From NCBI GenBank assembly GCA_964596135.1, contig CAZQTF010000010.1, positions 1 to 31,594 on the forward strand: a stretch of DNA of 31,594 nt, in the 5' to 3' direction. The translations under genes were made by a program, and so were the position numbers. Below the pieces are notes generated by a model. It was not told the origin of the DNA and ran no database searches. It was given only the letters and a program-made list of their open reading frames with translations. The first letter of the stretch is position 1; each line of letters begins with the position of its first letter. This DNA is from JADJNW01 sp964596135 (lineage in GTDB: Bacteria; Bacteroidota; Bacteroidia; Chitinophagales; Saprospiraceae). This document shows positions 24,354 through 31,594 of the stretch, one piece after another.

Positions 24354-24385
24354 ATCATTCAAAAGAGTTTCCTATCATTCAAAAG
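24354..24385. repeat. Twelve-base direct repeat upstream of bamA
   Basis: ATCATTCAAAAG occurs exactly twice, at 24354-24365 and 24374-24385. The copies are 20 bases apart (two DNA turns), in the uppS-bamA gap about 90 to 125 bases before the bamA start. The spacing suits binding of a protein dimer to one face of DNA. Confidence 0.5.
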
Positions 24386-24393
24386 GTTGTATT

Positions 24394-25155
24394 TCATTTT
24401 GCGATCTGCTCGCTAATTTTGCCGAAGCGGCGCTCTCGCTGCTGGTAATCTAAAATGGCTTCATATAAGTTTTCCTTGCGGAAATCGGGCCAAAAGATCG
24501 GCGTGAAGTATAATTCAGCGTAAGCGATTTGCCAGAGCAGGAAATTGCTCAGGCGCGTCTCACCGCTGGTGCGTATCAGTAGCTCTGGGTCGGGAATGTC
24601 GCTGGTAGTCAGGGCATTGGCAAAAACCGCTTCGTCAATGTCGCCAGGATCGAGTTTTCCTTTCTGAGCTTCGGTTGCCAGTTTTCGGGCAGCTTCTATG
24701 ATTTCCCATTTGGCGCTGTAGTTGAGCGCCAGCACCAGGGTCATGCGCGTATTGTGGCGTGTTTTTTCGATTCCCTGCAACAACGCTCGATGCGTGGACG
24801 CAGGAAGTTTGTTCAGGTCACCGATTGCTTGAAGCCGGATGTTGTTTTTCATCAGCGTTTCGATCTCTTTGTGTAGCGTATCCACTAGCAGACTCATGAG
24901 CGCATTGACTTCGGTATGCGGGCGCTTCCAGTTTTCAGTCGAAAAAGCATACAGCGTTAGATAGGATATTCCCAACTCCGCGGCGGCTTCGGTCGTTTCT
25001 CGTACGGCTCGCACCCCATTGCGATGACCAAATACACGGGGTTTTCCGTGTTGTTTTGCCCAGCGACCGTTGCCGTCCATAATGACCGCGATATGCCGGG
25101 GCAATTTTTCCAGATTTATTTGGGATTTTAAATCCATTGCAACTGCTTCAACCAT
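24394..25155 (-). CDS. uppS: Isoprenyl transferase / undecaprenyl diphosphate synthase
   Basis: The protein has 253 residues. It is a cis-prenyltransferase that extends farnesyl diphosphate to the C55 carrier lipid used for cell-wall and surface-sugar synthesis. The catalytic aspartate is D27 in HIAVIMDGNGRWAK, followed by FGHRNG (42-47), FSTENWKRP (71-79), and the C-terminal LLIRTSGETRLSNF (192-205) with FWPDF (221-225). It is soluble or membrane-associated at the inner membrane. ATG at 25155; a second ATG at 25137 is possible. It is the first gene of a uppS-bamA pair on the - strand. Its product feeds WecA-type enzymes, one of which is encoded 2.1 kb away. Confidence 0.95.
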   Translation of the reverse strand: MVEAVAMDLKSQINLEKLPRHIAVIMDGNGRWAKQHGKPRVFGHRNGVRAVRETTEAAAELGISYLTLYAFSTENWKRPHTEVNALMSLLVDTLHKEIETLMKNNIRLQAIGDLNKLPASTHRALLQGIEKTRHNTRMTLVLALNYSAKWEIIEAARKLATEAQKGKLDPGDIDEAVFANALTTSDIPDPELLIRTSGETRLSNFLLWQIAYAELYFTPIFWPDFRKENLYEAILDYQQRERRFGKISEQIAK

Positions 25156-25509
25156 AAATCGCTAATATGCATCTGTTTTGTTCTTTGCCCAATGCTAATA
25201 GAAACGACGCATACTGCGCGCTCACTAGAAATGTCTGCTTGAAAGCATTAGGGGAAAAAATGAAATATTTGTAATTGGCATACAGCGTAATTTGTAAAAA
25301 TGCTGCGCCATTTTCCCCTTTCCTGTGAAAAGGGCATCAAAAATTCGCACAAAGTTAAGAAAAGAAAAAAACTTGGCTCTATTGTTTGCGAGTTTCCTTT
25401 TGCGATTGTTTTGGCAATACAGACTTAATCCGGCATATAACAGATTTGCACAAGTGCGCGCGTAGCATTATCTTGCACAGCTTAACCAAAAAATCATATA
25501 CACCGAGGC
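25156..25509. other. Divergent intergenic region uppS / M3 peptidase
   Basis: This is 354 bases with no credible gene. On the - strand TAACTTTG (25350-25357) matches TAnnTTTG. On the + strand a TTTG (25445-25448) is followed after 20 bases by TATCTTG (25469-25475), a one-base-short -7 box, 35 bases before the M3 gene. An inverted pair GGGGAAAA (25252-25259) / TTTTCCCC (25312-25319) spans the left half. No tRNA or riboswitch was seen. Confidence 0.6.
25350..25357 (-). promoter_or_regulatory. Candidate -7 box for uppS-bamA
   Basis: On the - strand this reads TAACTTTG, an exact TAnnTTTG, 195 bases upstream of the uppS start. No matching -33 TTTG is visible at the normal distance. Confidence 0.3.
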
Positions 25510-27204
25510 ATGAAATTCAGTGAATTCGCATACCAGCGCCCCGATATGACGGCTTTCGCGGCAACATTCCAGGAATTGCTGACTACATTCGACCAGGCAA
25601 CGTCGTTGGAAGAGCAAAGTCAGGTTTTGAGCGCTATTAATGATTTGCGCACCGAACTCGAATCGGCTTACAATATCTGCTATATCCGGCACACGATTGA
25701 CACCAGAGACGCCTTCTACGAAGAAGAAAATAACTTTTTCGATCAGATGATGCCCAGCTACCAGGCGCTGGTCAGCCAGTTTTATGACAAACTATTACAG
25801 TCGCCCTTCAGAAAAGGGTTGGAGCAAAAAAACGGCAAGCAACTATTTGTACTTGCCGAGTTGGCGCAAAAGACGTTCGATCCGGTGGTGCTGGAAGATT
25901 TGCAGGAAGAGAATCAACTCAGCAGCGAATATGTGAAGCTCAAAGCCGGCGCCAAAATTACATTTCGGGGCGAAGAGCACAATTTGTCTTCTATCCAGAA
26001 GCACGAGTACAGCGGTGACCGCCCGACACGCAAAGAAGCCAACGGCGTTAAGTGGGCTTTTTTTGCTGAAAACGCCGCAACGATTGAGTCCATTTTCGAT
26101 AAACTGGTGAAAGTACGCCATCGCATTGCCGTCAAGTTGGGATTTAAAAACTTTGTTGAGCTGGGCTATGCCCGAATGCGCCGCTCGGATTACAACGCGG
26201 CAATGGTCGCCGATTACCGGGAGCAAATCAGAAAACACATTGTGCCGATTGCCAGTGAATTGTATGAGCGCCAGCGTCAGCGCCTGGGGCTGGACAAACT
26301 CAAATCCTACGATCTTGATGTGCGCTTTCTTTCCGGCAATCCTCAACCCAAAGGCGACGCAGCCTGGATCATCGAAAACGCCGCGCAGATGTACAGCGAG
26401 CTGTCGCCGGAGACAAAGGAATTTTTTCAGTTTTTGCGTGCCGGCGATTTGATGGACTTAGAAACCCGCCCCGGCAAGGCTACCGGCGGATATTGCACTT
26501 TTATCAGCAAGTATCAATCGCCATTTATTTTTTCCAATTTCAACGGCACCAGCGGCGATATCGAAGTATTGACACATGAAGCCGGGCATGCTTTCCAGAT
26601 TTACGCCAGCCGGAATATTGACCTTGGCGAATACCATTGGCCCACCTACGAAGCTTGTGAAATTCATTCCATGAGCATGGAGTTTTTTACCTGGCCCTGG
26701 ATGCACTTGTTTTTTCAGGAAGAAACCGACAAATTCAAGTTTAACCATCTATCAAATGCGATCAGTTTTCTGCCTTATGGCGTAGCCGTAGATGAATTTC
26801 AACACTTTGTGTATGAAAATCCAAACGTTACCCCGGCAGAACGCAATCGGGCATGGAAACAGATAGAACAGAAATATATGCCGCACCTCGACTATGATGG
26901 CAATGAATTCCTGGAGAATGGGGGCATGTGGTACAAACAAAATCATATTTTTACGGTGCCGTTTTACTATATTGATTACACGCTGGCACAAATTTGCGCT
27001 TTTCAGTTTTGGAAAAAAAACCAGGAAGACCATAAACAAACCTGGGCGGATTATGTGCGACTATGCGATGCTGGCGGCAGTAAATCTTTTCTTGATCTGG
27101 TAAAACTTGCGGATTTGAAATCGCCATTCGAGCCGGATGCGGTCGAATCCGTCGTGGGTGTTATTCGGGCGTGGCTGGCAACGGTGGATGATACCAAATT
27201 TTGA
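25510..27204 (+). CDS. M3 family oligoendopeptidase (PepF-like)
   Basis: The protein has 564 residues, the normal length. It is a cytoplasmic zinc metallopeptidase that trims short peptides. The zinc site is HEAGH (356-360), with the third ligand probably Glu384 in EIHSMSME, the place of EVASTFNE in PepF. Preceding it are GGYCTFISKYQSPFIFSNF (326-344) and SGDIEVLTHE. The C-terminal substrate loop has FTVPFYYIDYTLAQI. There is no signal peptide. It is divergent from uppS across 354 bases and ends in an intrinsic terminator, so it is a single-gene transcript. ATG at 25510. Confidence 0.94.
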   Translation: MKFSEFAYQRPDMTAFAATFQELLTTFDQATSLEEQSQVLSAINDLRTELESAYNICYIRHTIDTRDAFYEEENNFFDQMMPSYQALVSQFYDKLLQSPFRKGLEQKNGKQLFVLAELAQKTFDPVVLEDLQEENQLSSEYVKLKAGAKITFRGEEHNLSSIQKHEYSGDRPTRKEANGVKWAFFAENAATIESIFDKLVKVRHRIAVKLGFKNFVELGYARMRRSDYNAAMVADYREQIRKHIVPIASELYERQRQRLGLDKLKSYDLDVRFLSGNPQPKGDAAWIIENAAQMYSELSPETKEFFQFLRAGDLMDLETRPGKATGGYCTFISKYQSPFIFSNFNGTSGDIEVLTHEAGHAFQIYASRNIDLGEYHWPTYEACEIHSMSMEFFTWPWMHLFFQEETDKFKFNHLSNAISFLPYGVAVDEFQHFVYENPNVTPAERNRAWKQIEQKYMPHLDYDGNEFLENGGMWYKQNHIFTVPFYYIDYTLAQICAFQFWKKNQEDHKQTWADYVRLCDAGGSKSFLDLVKLADLKSPFEPDAVESVVGVIRAWLATVDDTKF

Positions 27205-27231
27205 AAATCGAAAATTGCATCCTGAGCATTC

Positions 27232-27252
27232 TGCGGAATTGTTAATTCCGTA
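27232..27252 (+). terminator. Intrinsic terminator after the M3 peptidase
   Basis: CGGAATT (27234-27240) and AATTCCG (27244-27250) form a perfect 7-bp stem with a 3-base loop. It extends by a G-U and a T-A pair to 27232/27252 and is followed by TTTTTA. It lies 27 bases after the stop. Confidence 0.6.
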
Positions 27253-27276
27253 TTTTTACATAAAAAAAAACGGGCT

Positions 27277-28344
27277 ATGTATGCGATTATCCTTGGCTTT
27301 TTGACGGCTTTTACGCTTACCTATTTTGCGATTCCCTCTATCATTAGCGTTTCCAAGGAAAAGCACCTTTTTGATGAGCCTAACGATCGCAGTTCGCACC
27401 ATGTAAAAACGCCTTCTTTAGGGGGGATTGCCATTTTTGCCGGAATGATTTTTTCGATTGTGTTGTGGACGCCGTTCAAGCAGTTTGGCAGCCTTCAGTA
27501 CATTCTCTGCGCTTTTCTGATCATTTTTCTCATTGGTGCCAAAGACGACATTTCCCCGATGTCGCCTTTCCGGAAGATGGTCGGGCAGATTCTTGCCGCC
27601 AGTATTTTGGTGTTCAAATCGGAAATAGCGTTTACAAGTTTGTATGGATTCCTGGGGTTTCATCACCAACTGGGCAGCGCTTTTTACATTTTGTTGTCTA
27701 TTTTTACGATTCTGGTTATTATCAACTCCTTCAATCTTATAGATGGCATCAATGGACTGGCAGGGAGTATTGGAGCATTAATTGCCGGTACGCTGGGCTG
27801 TTGGTTTTTTCTTGTTGATCGTATCGAGTTTGCGATTGTCGCTTTTGCCATGGTGGGCGCCCTGATTGCATTCCTGAAATATAATTATACCCCTGCCAAA
27901 ATCTTTATGGGCGATACGGGGTCGTTACTCATCGGGCTGGTGTGCGCTATTCTAGTCATTAAATTTATTGATTTGAATTACAGGATGCCAGATGGCGAAC
28001 GATTCAAATTTTACGCGGCTCCGGCAGTGGCATTCGGGATTATGATCCTGCCGTTGTTTGATACATTACGGGTATTTATTACCCGTATCCTGCGCGGGCA
28101 GTCTCCTTTTCATCCCGACCGTCGCCATATTCATCATCTGCTCATTGACTATGGCTTGACGCACATGCAGGCAACTACGATCTTAGTGCTGGTCAATATC
28201 TTTTTTATCGCTTTTGTTTTCACGCTGCATCAAAAGATGGAGTTGCATTTGCTGTTGTTTTCGGTGCTGGGTATGTCTACTGTAATGACGCTCTGGCTGC
28301 ATCTCACGGTAATGCGAAAGAAGTTTCAAAAATCTGCAGTTTGA
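27277..28344 (+). CDS. WecA-type undecaprenyl-phosphate N-acetylhexosamine-1-P transferase
   Basis: The protein has 355 residues and about ten membrane helices. It transfers a sugar-1-phosphate, usually GlcNAc-1-P from UDP-GlcNAc, to undecaprenyl phosphate. That starts surface polysaccharide or wall-teichoic-like chains at the inner membrane. Motifs are GAKDDISP with D90-D91 (88-94), NLIDGINGLA (153-162, Asp156), FMGDTGSLLIG (210-220) and HPDRRHIHHLL (279-289). The HPDRRHIHH loop is typical of WecA and TagO rather than MraY. It is followed after 37 bases by crcB. The polysaccharide export genes at the window end could use its product, but no glycosyltransferases are visible, so that link is an inference. 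Confidence 0.9.
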   Translation: MYAIILGFLTAFTLTYFAIPSIISVSKEKHLFDEPNDRSSHHVKTPSLGGIAIFAGMIFSIVLWTPFKQFGSLQYILCAFLIIFLIGAKDDISPMSPFRKMVGQILAASILVFKSEIAFTSLYGFLGFHHQLGSAFYILLSIFTILVIINSFNLIDGINGLAGSIGALIAGTLGCWFFLVDRIEFAIVAFAMVGALIAFLKYNYTPAKIFMGDTGSLLIGLVCAILVIKFIDLNYRMPDGERFKFYAAPAVAFGIMILPLFDTLRVFITRILRGQSPFHPDRRHIHHLLIDYGLTHMQATTILVLVNIFFIAFVFTLHQKMELHLLLFSVLGMSTVMTLWLHLTVMRKKFQKSAV

Positions 28345-28381
28345 AGAATATATCCTTTATCAAAATGCCAAATCGCCAATA

Positions 28382-28753
28382 ATGAATATCATCTGGGTAT
28401 TTTTAGGTGGTGGTATCGGCAGCGTTTGTCGCTTTGCAATCAGCCACTGGCTAAGCCGGTACAATCTCGTTTTTCCGTTGGCAACCTTTATTGCCAATGC
28501 CCTGAGTTGCATTATTTTTGGCGTAGTGGCAGCGTTGTTGCTCAAAGGCACCTTGGTTCATCCACAATATCGCTTTTTGTTGCTCACTGGGTTTTGCGGC
28601 GGATTCAGCACTTTTTCTACTTTTAGCAATGAAACCTTCGTGCTTCTGGTCAATGGTCAATGGTTATATGCTTTCGCAAATATCGCCCTAAGCTTGTTGG
28701 TTTGTTTGTTTTGTATATATTTGGGTATGAAGATTGCTTCGTTTGATTATTAA
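28382..28753 (+). CDS. crcB: Fluoride ion channel CrcB (Fluc)
   Basis: The protein has 123 residues and four hydrophobic helices. Fluc proteins are dual-topology dimers that leak fluoride out of the cell. The family signature is complete: GGGIGSVCRF (9-18), the pore Asn in FIANALSC (36-43), and GFCGGFSTFSTFSNE (70-84) with the Na-site and Phe-box region. I saw no fluoride riboswitch upstream; the gap after the WecA gene is only 37 bases, so co-transcription is likely. ATG at 28382. Confidence 0.95.
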   Translation: MNIIWVFLGGGIGSVCRFAISHWLSRYNLVFPLATFIANALSCIIFGVVAALLLKGTLVHPQYRFLLLTGFCGGFSTFSTFSNETFVLLVNGQWLYAFANIALSLLVCLFCIYLGMKIASFDY

Positions 28754-28841
28754 ATCATTTCTTGTTCTAAAATTTGTCAGGAAGGTTTGAATGAAGCGAT
28801 TTTGCAGGAAATATTTGAAACAAACCATTAAACATTAGACC

Positions 28842-29783
28842 ATGCAACTCACCCACCAAATGCTCGACCGGCTGGACATGCTGGAACAGAAATACGCCGT
28901 CATGGGGCAGGATATGCTTTCTTATCTCGATGGCTTGCTGTATGCAGACTACCTGACCTATTGGGATTATATTCACCTCGATACATTGCTCAGCCTGCAA
29001 ACACCAAAAACACCTTTTCCCGACGAATACATTTTTATCACATACCATCAGATTACCGAGCTCTATTTCAAAATGACGATTCAGGCAATTGAGCAACTCA
29101 TTTACTCTGAAACGGTCGAACGGGCACTTTTTATCCGCCAAATGGAGCGAATTAACCGGTATCTGGAGCAGTTGATTCAGTCGTTCGATATTATGGTGGA
29201 TGGGATGGACAAAGAGGAGTTTCTCAAATTCCGTATGAGCCTGCTGCCTGCCAGCGGTTTTCAGTCGGCGCAATATCGTAAAATCGAAATATTGAGCACC
29301 GATTTGTACAATCTGGTGCATGTCATCCGGCGCGAAAGTTTGGATAAAGAAACCCCGATCGAGGAATTATATCAGAATCTTTACTGGAAATCGGGGGCTA
29401 CCGAGCTGGCAACCGGCAAAAAAACACTGACCCTGCGGCAGTTTGAGCAAAAATATTCTCAAGAGTTTGTCCAGTTGGCAGAGCGCGTTCAGACTTGCAA
29501 CATCTGGCAGTGCTACCTGAAGCTGAGCGAATCGGACCGGCAGGACGAAACGCTGATCAAATTGCTGCGGGATTTTGATTTCAACATGAACGTGCGTTGG
29601 GCTTTATCGCATTTTCGATCGGCGGCACGCCATCTGGAAAACAAGCCGCAGGTGATCGAAGCCACCGGTGGCACCAACTGGCAGGAATATCTCCCACCGC
29701 GTTTTCAGCGGGTCATTTTCTACCCATCACTTTTAACGGAAGCGGAAATAGAAAAATGGGGACGGCGCGCCAAGTTGAGCTAA
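28842..29783 (+). CDS. kynA: Tryptophan 2,3-dioxygenase
   Basis: The protein has 313 residues, an all-helical heme protein that opens the indole ring of tryptophan to N-formylkynurenine, the first step of the kynurenine route. Visible family motifs are the active-site His69 in ITYHQITELYFK, substrate-binding FRMSLLPASGFQSAQYR (130-146), the probable heme-ligand His257 in WALSHFRSAARHL, and the ATGGTNWQEYL segment (274-284) that closes over the substrate. Its neighbours are not kynurenine-pathway genes, so the rest of that route lies elsewhere. It is followed by a terminator. Related dioxygenases of the same fold exist, but the combined motifs favour this assignment. Confidence 0.92.
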   Translation: MQLTHQMLDRLDMLEQKYAVMGQDMLSYLDGLLYADYLTYWDYIHLDTLLSLQTPKTPFPDEYIFITYHQITELYFKMTIQAIEQLIYSETVERALFIRQMERINRYLEQLIQSFDIMVDGMDKEEFLKFRMSLLPASGFQSAQYRKIEILSTDLYNLVHVIRRESLDKETPIEELYQNLYWKSGATELATGKKTLTLRQFEQKYSQEFVQLAERVQTCNIWQCYLKLSESDRQDETLIKLLRDFDFNMNVRWALSHFRSAARHLENKPQVIEATGGTNWQEYLPPRFQRVIFYPSLLTEAEIEKWGRRAKLS

Positions 29784-29787
29784 GTGC

Positions 29788-29822
29788 GGCAGTGCCCTGT
29801 CAGGTCTCATAGCTGCCTTTTT
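29788..29822 (+). terminator. Intrinsic terminator after tryptophan dioxygenase
   Basis: GGCAG (29788-29792) pairs with CTGCC (29813-29817) around a loop that may itself fold (CCTG...AGG). It is followed directly by five T (29818-29822) and starts four bases after the stop. Confidence 0.5.
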
Positions 29823-29851
29823 CGGCGGATACATTTTGGTTATTTTTCTTA

Positions 29852-30988
29852 CTATTTTTTGTTTTTATTTTTATCACCGTCCGTAGGTGTTTCATCATTG
29901 GCGAAAGCCCGCCAGTCAATTTGGTAATTTTCAAACAGTAATACCGCAAATGCACAAAAAATAAAAGTGATGGCGCCGGCTGTAAGCACGAGAATCGAAC
30001 GTTTGGGGCGCGATTTGACCAATGGCACTTCGGCTTTTCCTACCAGAATGGTTGCCGGAATGTGTGCTTCGTAAACGGCGCGCCAGATTTTCAGGCGTTC
30101 GAGGTCGTAGCTTAGCTTTTGATTTCCATCGTAGTACTGGCGTTCGAGCGTGTTGACCGGCGCGATTCCCTCATTGAGCAACTGAATGCGTTCTTCCAGG
30201 CTTTTCACTTCATCTTCCAGTCCTTTGACCAAAGCATTTAGCATAACAATCGTATCGCGAGGAACGCCGGGCGTGCTTTTGAGTACATTCAGGCGGGTAG
30301 TGTGGCGAATCAGTTTCGCTTTCGATTCCGATTGCTGGGCGGTCAGCGATTCCGTTTGGGCAACGGTATTGTACAATCCATAATTCAGGCGAAGTGCATT
30401 GAGCGTGTCCCCCAGTATTTTTTGCTGCGCCTGCTGGTTTTTGATTTCCAATTCAAATGTTTCAATCGCCTGGCGCTGACTTTCCTTGATCAATCTTTGG
30501 GCTATTTCATCAATTTTGGCACGGGCAACATTGGCAATTTTTGGAGCCAATTGGCGGTCTATGTCTTCCACCGATAACTCGATGGCATCGCGCTTGGTTT
30601 TTTCAACTTTATACAAACTAAAAAACTTCTCCCGTACCCGAAAAGGCGCACGTGCGTCTTCCTTGTTGATTTTGTAATGCTCGTATAGTTTGAATGAATC
30701 TACGAGCAGATCTACCAGTTCGCTCGATTCGGCAATCGTGAGCAATCGGTCAATATCATTGGCGTTGCCGTATTCGTTGCGATATAAATTGCCTTCCCCG
30801 AAGAGCAGCTCGGGTTTTGCCTGATCGGGGCTTGCTGCCAGGAAAGTAGTCGTTGCTTGATAATAATTAGGCAAGAACAAACTGATAACAGCCATGCCCA
30901 CCATTGCAGCAGCGCTCATCAGTAGAATGGGCTTACGCCATTTCCAAAGGGTTTGTACAATGCCCAACAAATTATTTTTTGGCTCCAT
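29852..30988 (-). CDS. Wzz/chain-length-determinant-like polysaccharide co-polymerase
   Basis: The protein has 378 residues. It has an N-terminal membrane helix (about 22-40, ILLMSAAAMVGMAVISLFL), a large periplasmic part with long coiled-coil stretches (about 150-290, Gln/Glu/Leu-rich) and a second helix near 331-352 (ILVLTAGAITFIFCAFAVLL). A short Lys/Asn-rich cytoplasmic tail follows (ends NKNKK). The two-helix plus coiled-coil plan is that of Wzz and exopolysaccharide chain-length regulators; there is no tyrosine-kinase domain in this protein. ATG at 30988 is chosen; a TTG at 31081 would add 31 residues that overlap the upstream gene. It lies 61 bases downstream of a flippase on the same strand and converges with the dioxygenase. 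Confidence 0.82.
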   Translation of the reverse strand: MEPKNNLLGIVQTLWKWRKPILLMSAAAMVGMAVISLFLPNYYQATTTFLAASPDQAKPELLFGEGNLYRNEYGNANDIDRLLTIAESSELVDLLVDSFKLYEHYKINKEDARAPFRVREKFFSLYKVEKTKRDAIELSVEDIDRQLAPKIANVARAKIDEIAQRLIKESQRQAIETFELEIKNQQAQQKILGDTLNALRLNYGLYNTVAQTESLTAQQSESKAKLIRHTTRLNVLKSTPGVPRDTIVMLNALVKGLEDEVKSLEERIQLLNEGIAPVNTLERQYYDGNQKLSYDLERLKIWRAVYEAHIPATILVGKAEVPLVKSRPKRSILVLTAGAITFIFCAFAVLLFENYQIDWRAFANDETPTDGDKNKNKK

Positions 30989-31049
30989 GATATGCAAATT
31001 GTGTCGCAAAAGTAAGCAAAAAAAAATTGTGCGCTCTTTTTCAGGTATC

Positions 31050-31594
31050 TTACTGTGGTCTTTGGGCTTGCAACAGAGCAAACGCTTCTCTCAGCTGGAT
31101 CAGCCGAAATGCAAACGCCAGACCTATACCGGAAATCATACCCCCCATCAAGCGTATAAGCCAGTGCCAGGGGGCGTAGTGATAGAACAGGTACCCCGCC
31201 AATCCGCATGCTACGGCATATGCCAGCAGATTGACCAGCACGCGGCTGCTCATCTGCAAAGTTAGTATGCGATGCGCCAGCCAGATTTCAGCGATGGCAA
31301 TAAAAAACTGGGTAACACAGGTGGCAATAGCTGCGCCCAAAGCTTCAAGACGAGGGATCAATAGCAGGTTGAGAATGATATTCAGAGCGACTCCAATGAC
31401 AAAAATGCGATTCATAGCTTTCAGACTGCCATTCGCAGTCAACAGTGGTCCGTATATGTAAATGCAACTTACAGCGACAAAAGTGATGATCAAAACGCCC
31501 AACACCTGACCGGCATAGGCATCGCCATCGGTGTACAAAGCGGTCATAATTTCTTTTTGGAAAAAAAAGACAGACGAAGCGAGTACTACTGCCC
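31050..31594 (-). CDS. Polysaccharide flippase (Wzx/MVF-like), 5' end outside window
   Basis: The frame is open to the right edge, so only the C-terminal 180 residues are visible; an ATG at 31547 is internal. These contain about five hydrophobic helices. The typical Wzx segment GPLLTANGSLKAMNRIFVIG is followed by NIILNLLLIPRLEALGAAIAT, the hallmark of the later helices of the MATE/MVF flippase superfamily. Such proteins flip undecaprenyl-linked sugar units across the inner membrane. With the Wzz-like gene directly downstream, this is the end of a surface-polysaccharide cluster. Confidence 0.83.
   Translation of the reverse strand, partial: AVVLASSVFFFQKEIMTALYTDGDAYAGQVLGVLIITFVAVSCIYIYGPLLTANGSLKAMNRIFVIGVALNIILNLLLIPRLEALGAAIATCVTQFFIAIAEIWLAHRILTLQMSSRVLVNLLAYAVACGLAGYLFYHYAPWHWLIRLMGGMISGIGLAFAFRLIQLREAFALLQAQRPQ

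Noticed and set aside
28345..28381. Fluoride riboswitch before crcB
   Set aside because: The gap is only 37 bases, too short for the aptamer, and lacks its conserved pseudoknot pattern.
1..31594. CRISPR arrays, tRNA or rRNA genes, insertion sequences, prophage
   Set aside because: No regularly spaced long repeats, no cloverleaf-like sequences, no transposase or phage-type genes, and no terminal inverted repeats around a gene were found.

Overview
The window reads as an ordinary, gene-dense chromosomal segment of a Bacteroidota bacterium, most likely a member of the Saprospiria/Chitinophagia side of the phylum (inference). Three things point there: the gene order birA / rsfS-ftsH and uppS-bamA, promoters of the Bacteroidota type (TAnnTTTG at -7), and families typical of that phylum (group II geranylgeranylglyceryl phosphate synthase, DUF4412-like protein, SMUG2-like uracil-DNA glycosylase, TPR-PD40-OmpA-like envelope protein). 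There are 26 protein genes. I found no rRNA, tRNA, CRISPR array, insertion sequence or prophage gene.

Region 1 to 5.9 kb: the end of a DUF4412-like secreted protein and a SMUG-type DNA glycosylase on +; a peroxiredoxin then clpS on -; an EamA transporter on +; then rsfS and ftsH on -. The EamA and ftsH genes converge on a very strong two-way terminator. Region 5.9 to 13.1 kb (all +): birA (divergent from rsfS), cinA, a lipoyl E2 acyltransferase with a well-formed promoter, a large TPR / beta-propeller / OmpA-like / SPOR-like envelope protein, and a sorbosone-dehydrogenase-like beta-propeller enzyme. Region 13.1 to 19 kb (all -): two tandem Hsp20 chaperones, a GH3-family adenylate-forming enzyme, and uvrA. 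Region 19.2 to 21.7 kb (+): a small unknown protein, a GGGP synthase, the ribosome GTPase rsgA and a 55-residue membrane protein. These converge on bamA, which with uppS forms a - strand pair (21.7 to 25.2 kb). Region 25.5 to 29.8 kb (+): an M3 oligoendopeptidase, a WecA-type phosphoglycosyltransferase, a CrcB fluoride channel and tryptophan 2,3-dioxygenase. The window ends inside a - strand surface-polysaccharide cluster (flippase, then a Wzz-like protein).

Shared themes are ribosome quality and assembly (rsfS, rsgA), protein turnover (ftsH, clpS, M3 peptidase, Hsp20), envelope construction (bamA, uppS, wecA, wzz, flippase, the TPR-PD40 protein), isoprenoid-linked lipids (uppS, GGGP synthase) and DNA repair (uvrA, UDG). 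No multi-gene novel system is evident. The most interesting items are single-gene oddities: the TPR-PD40-OmpA-SPOR-like architecture, an archaeal-type lipid enzyme, a UvrA lacking half of its first zinc finger, a bacterial GH3 enzyme, TTG starts on three ribosome- or biotin-related genes, and short direct repeats upstream of uvrA, bamA, rsgA and the E2 gene. All calls come from reading the sequence, without database searches.
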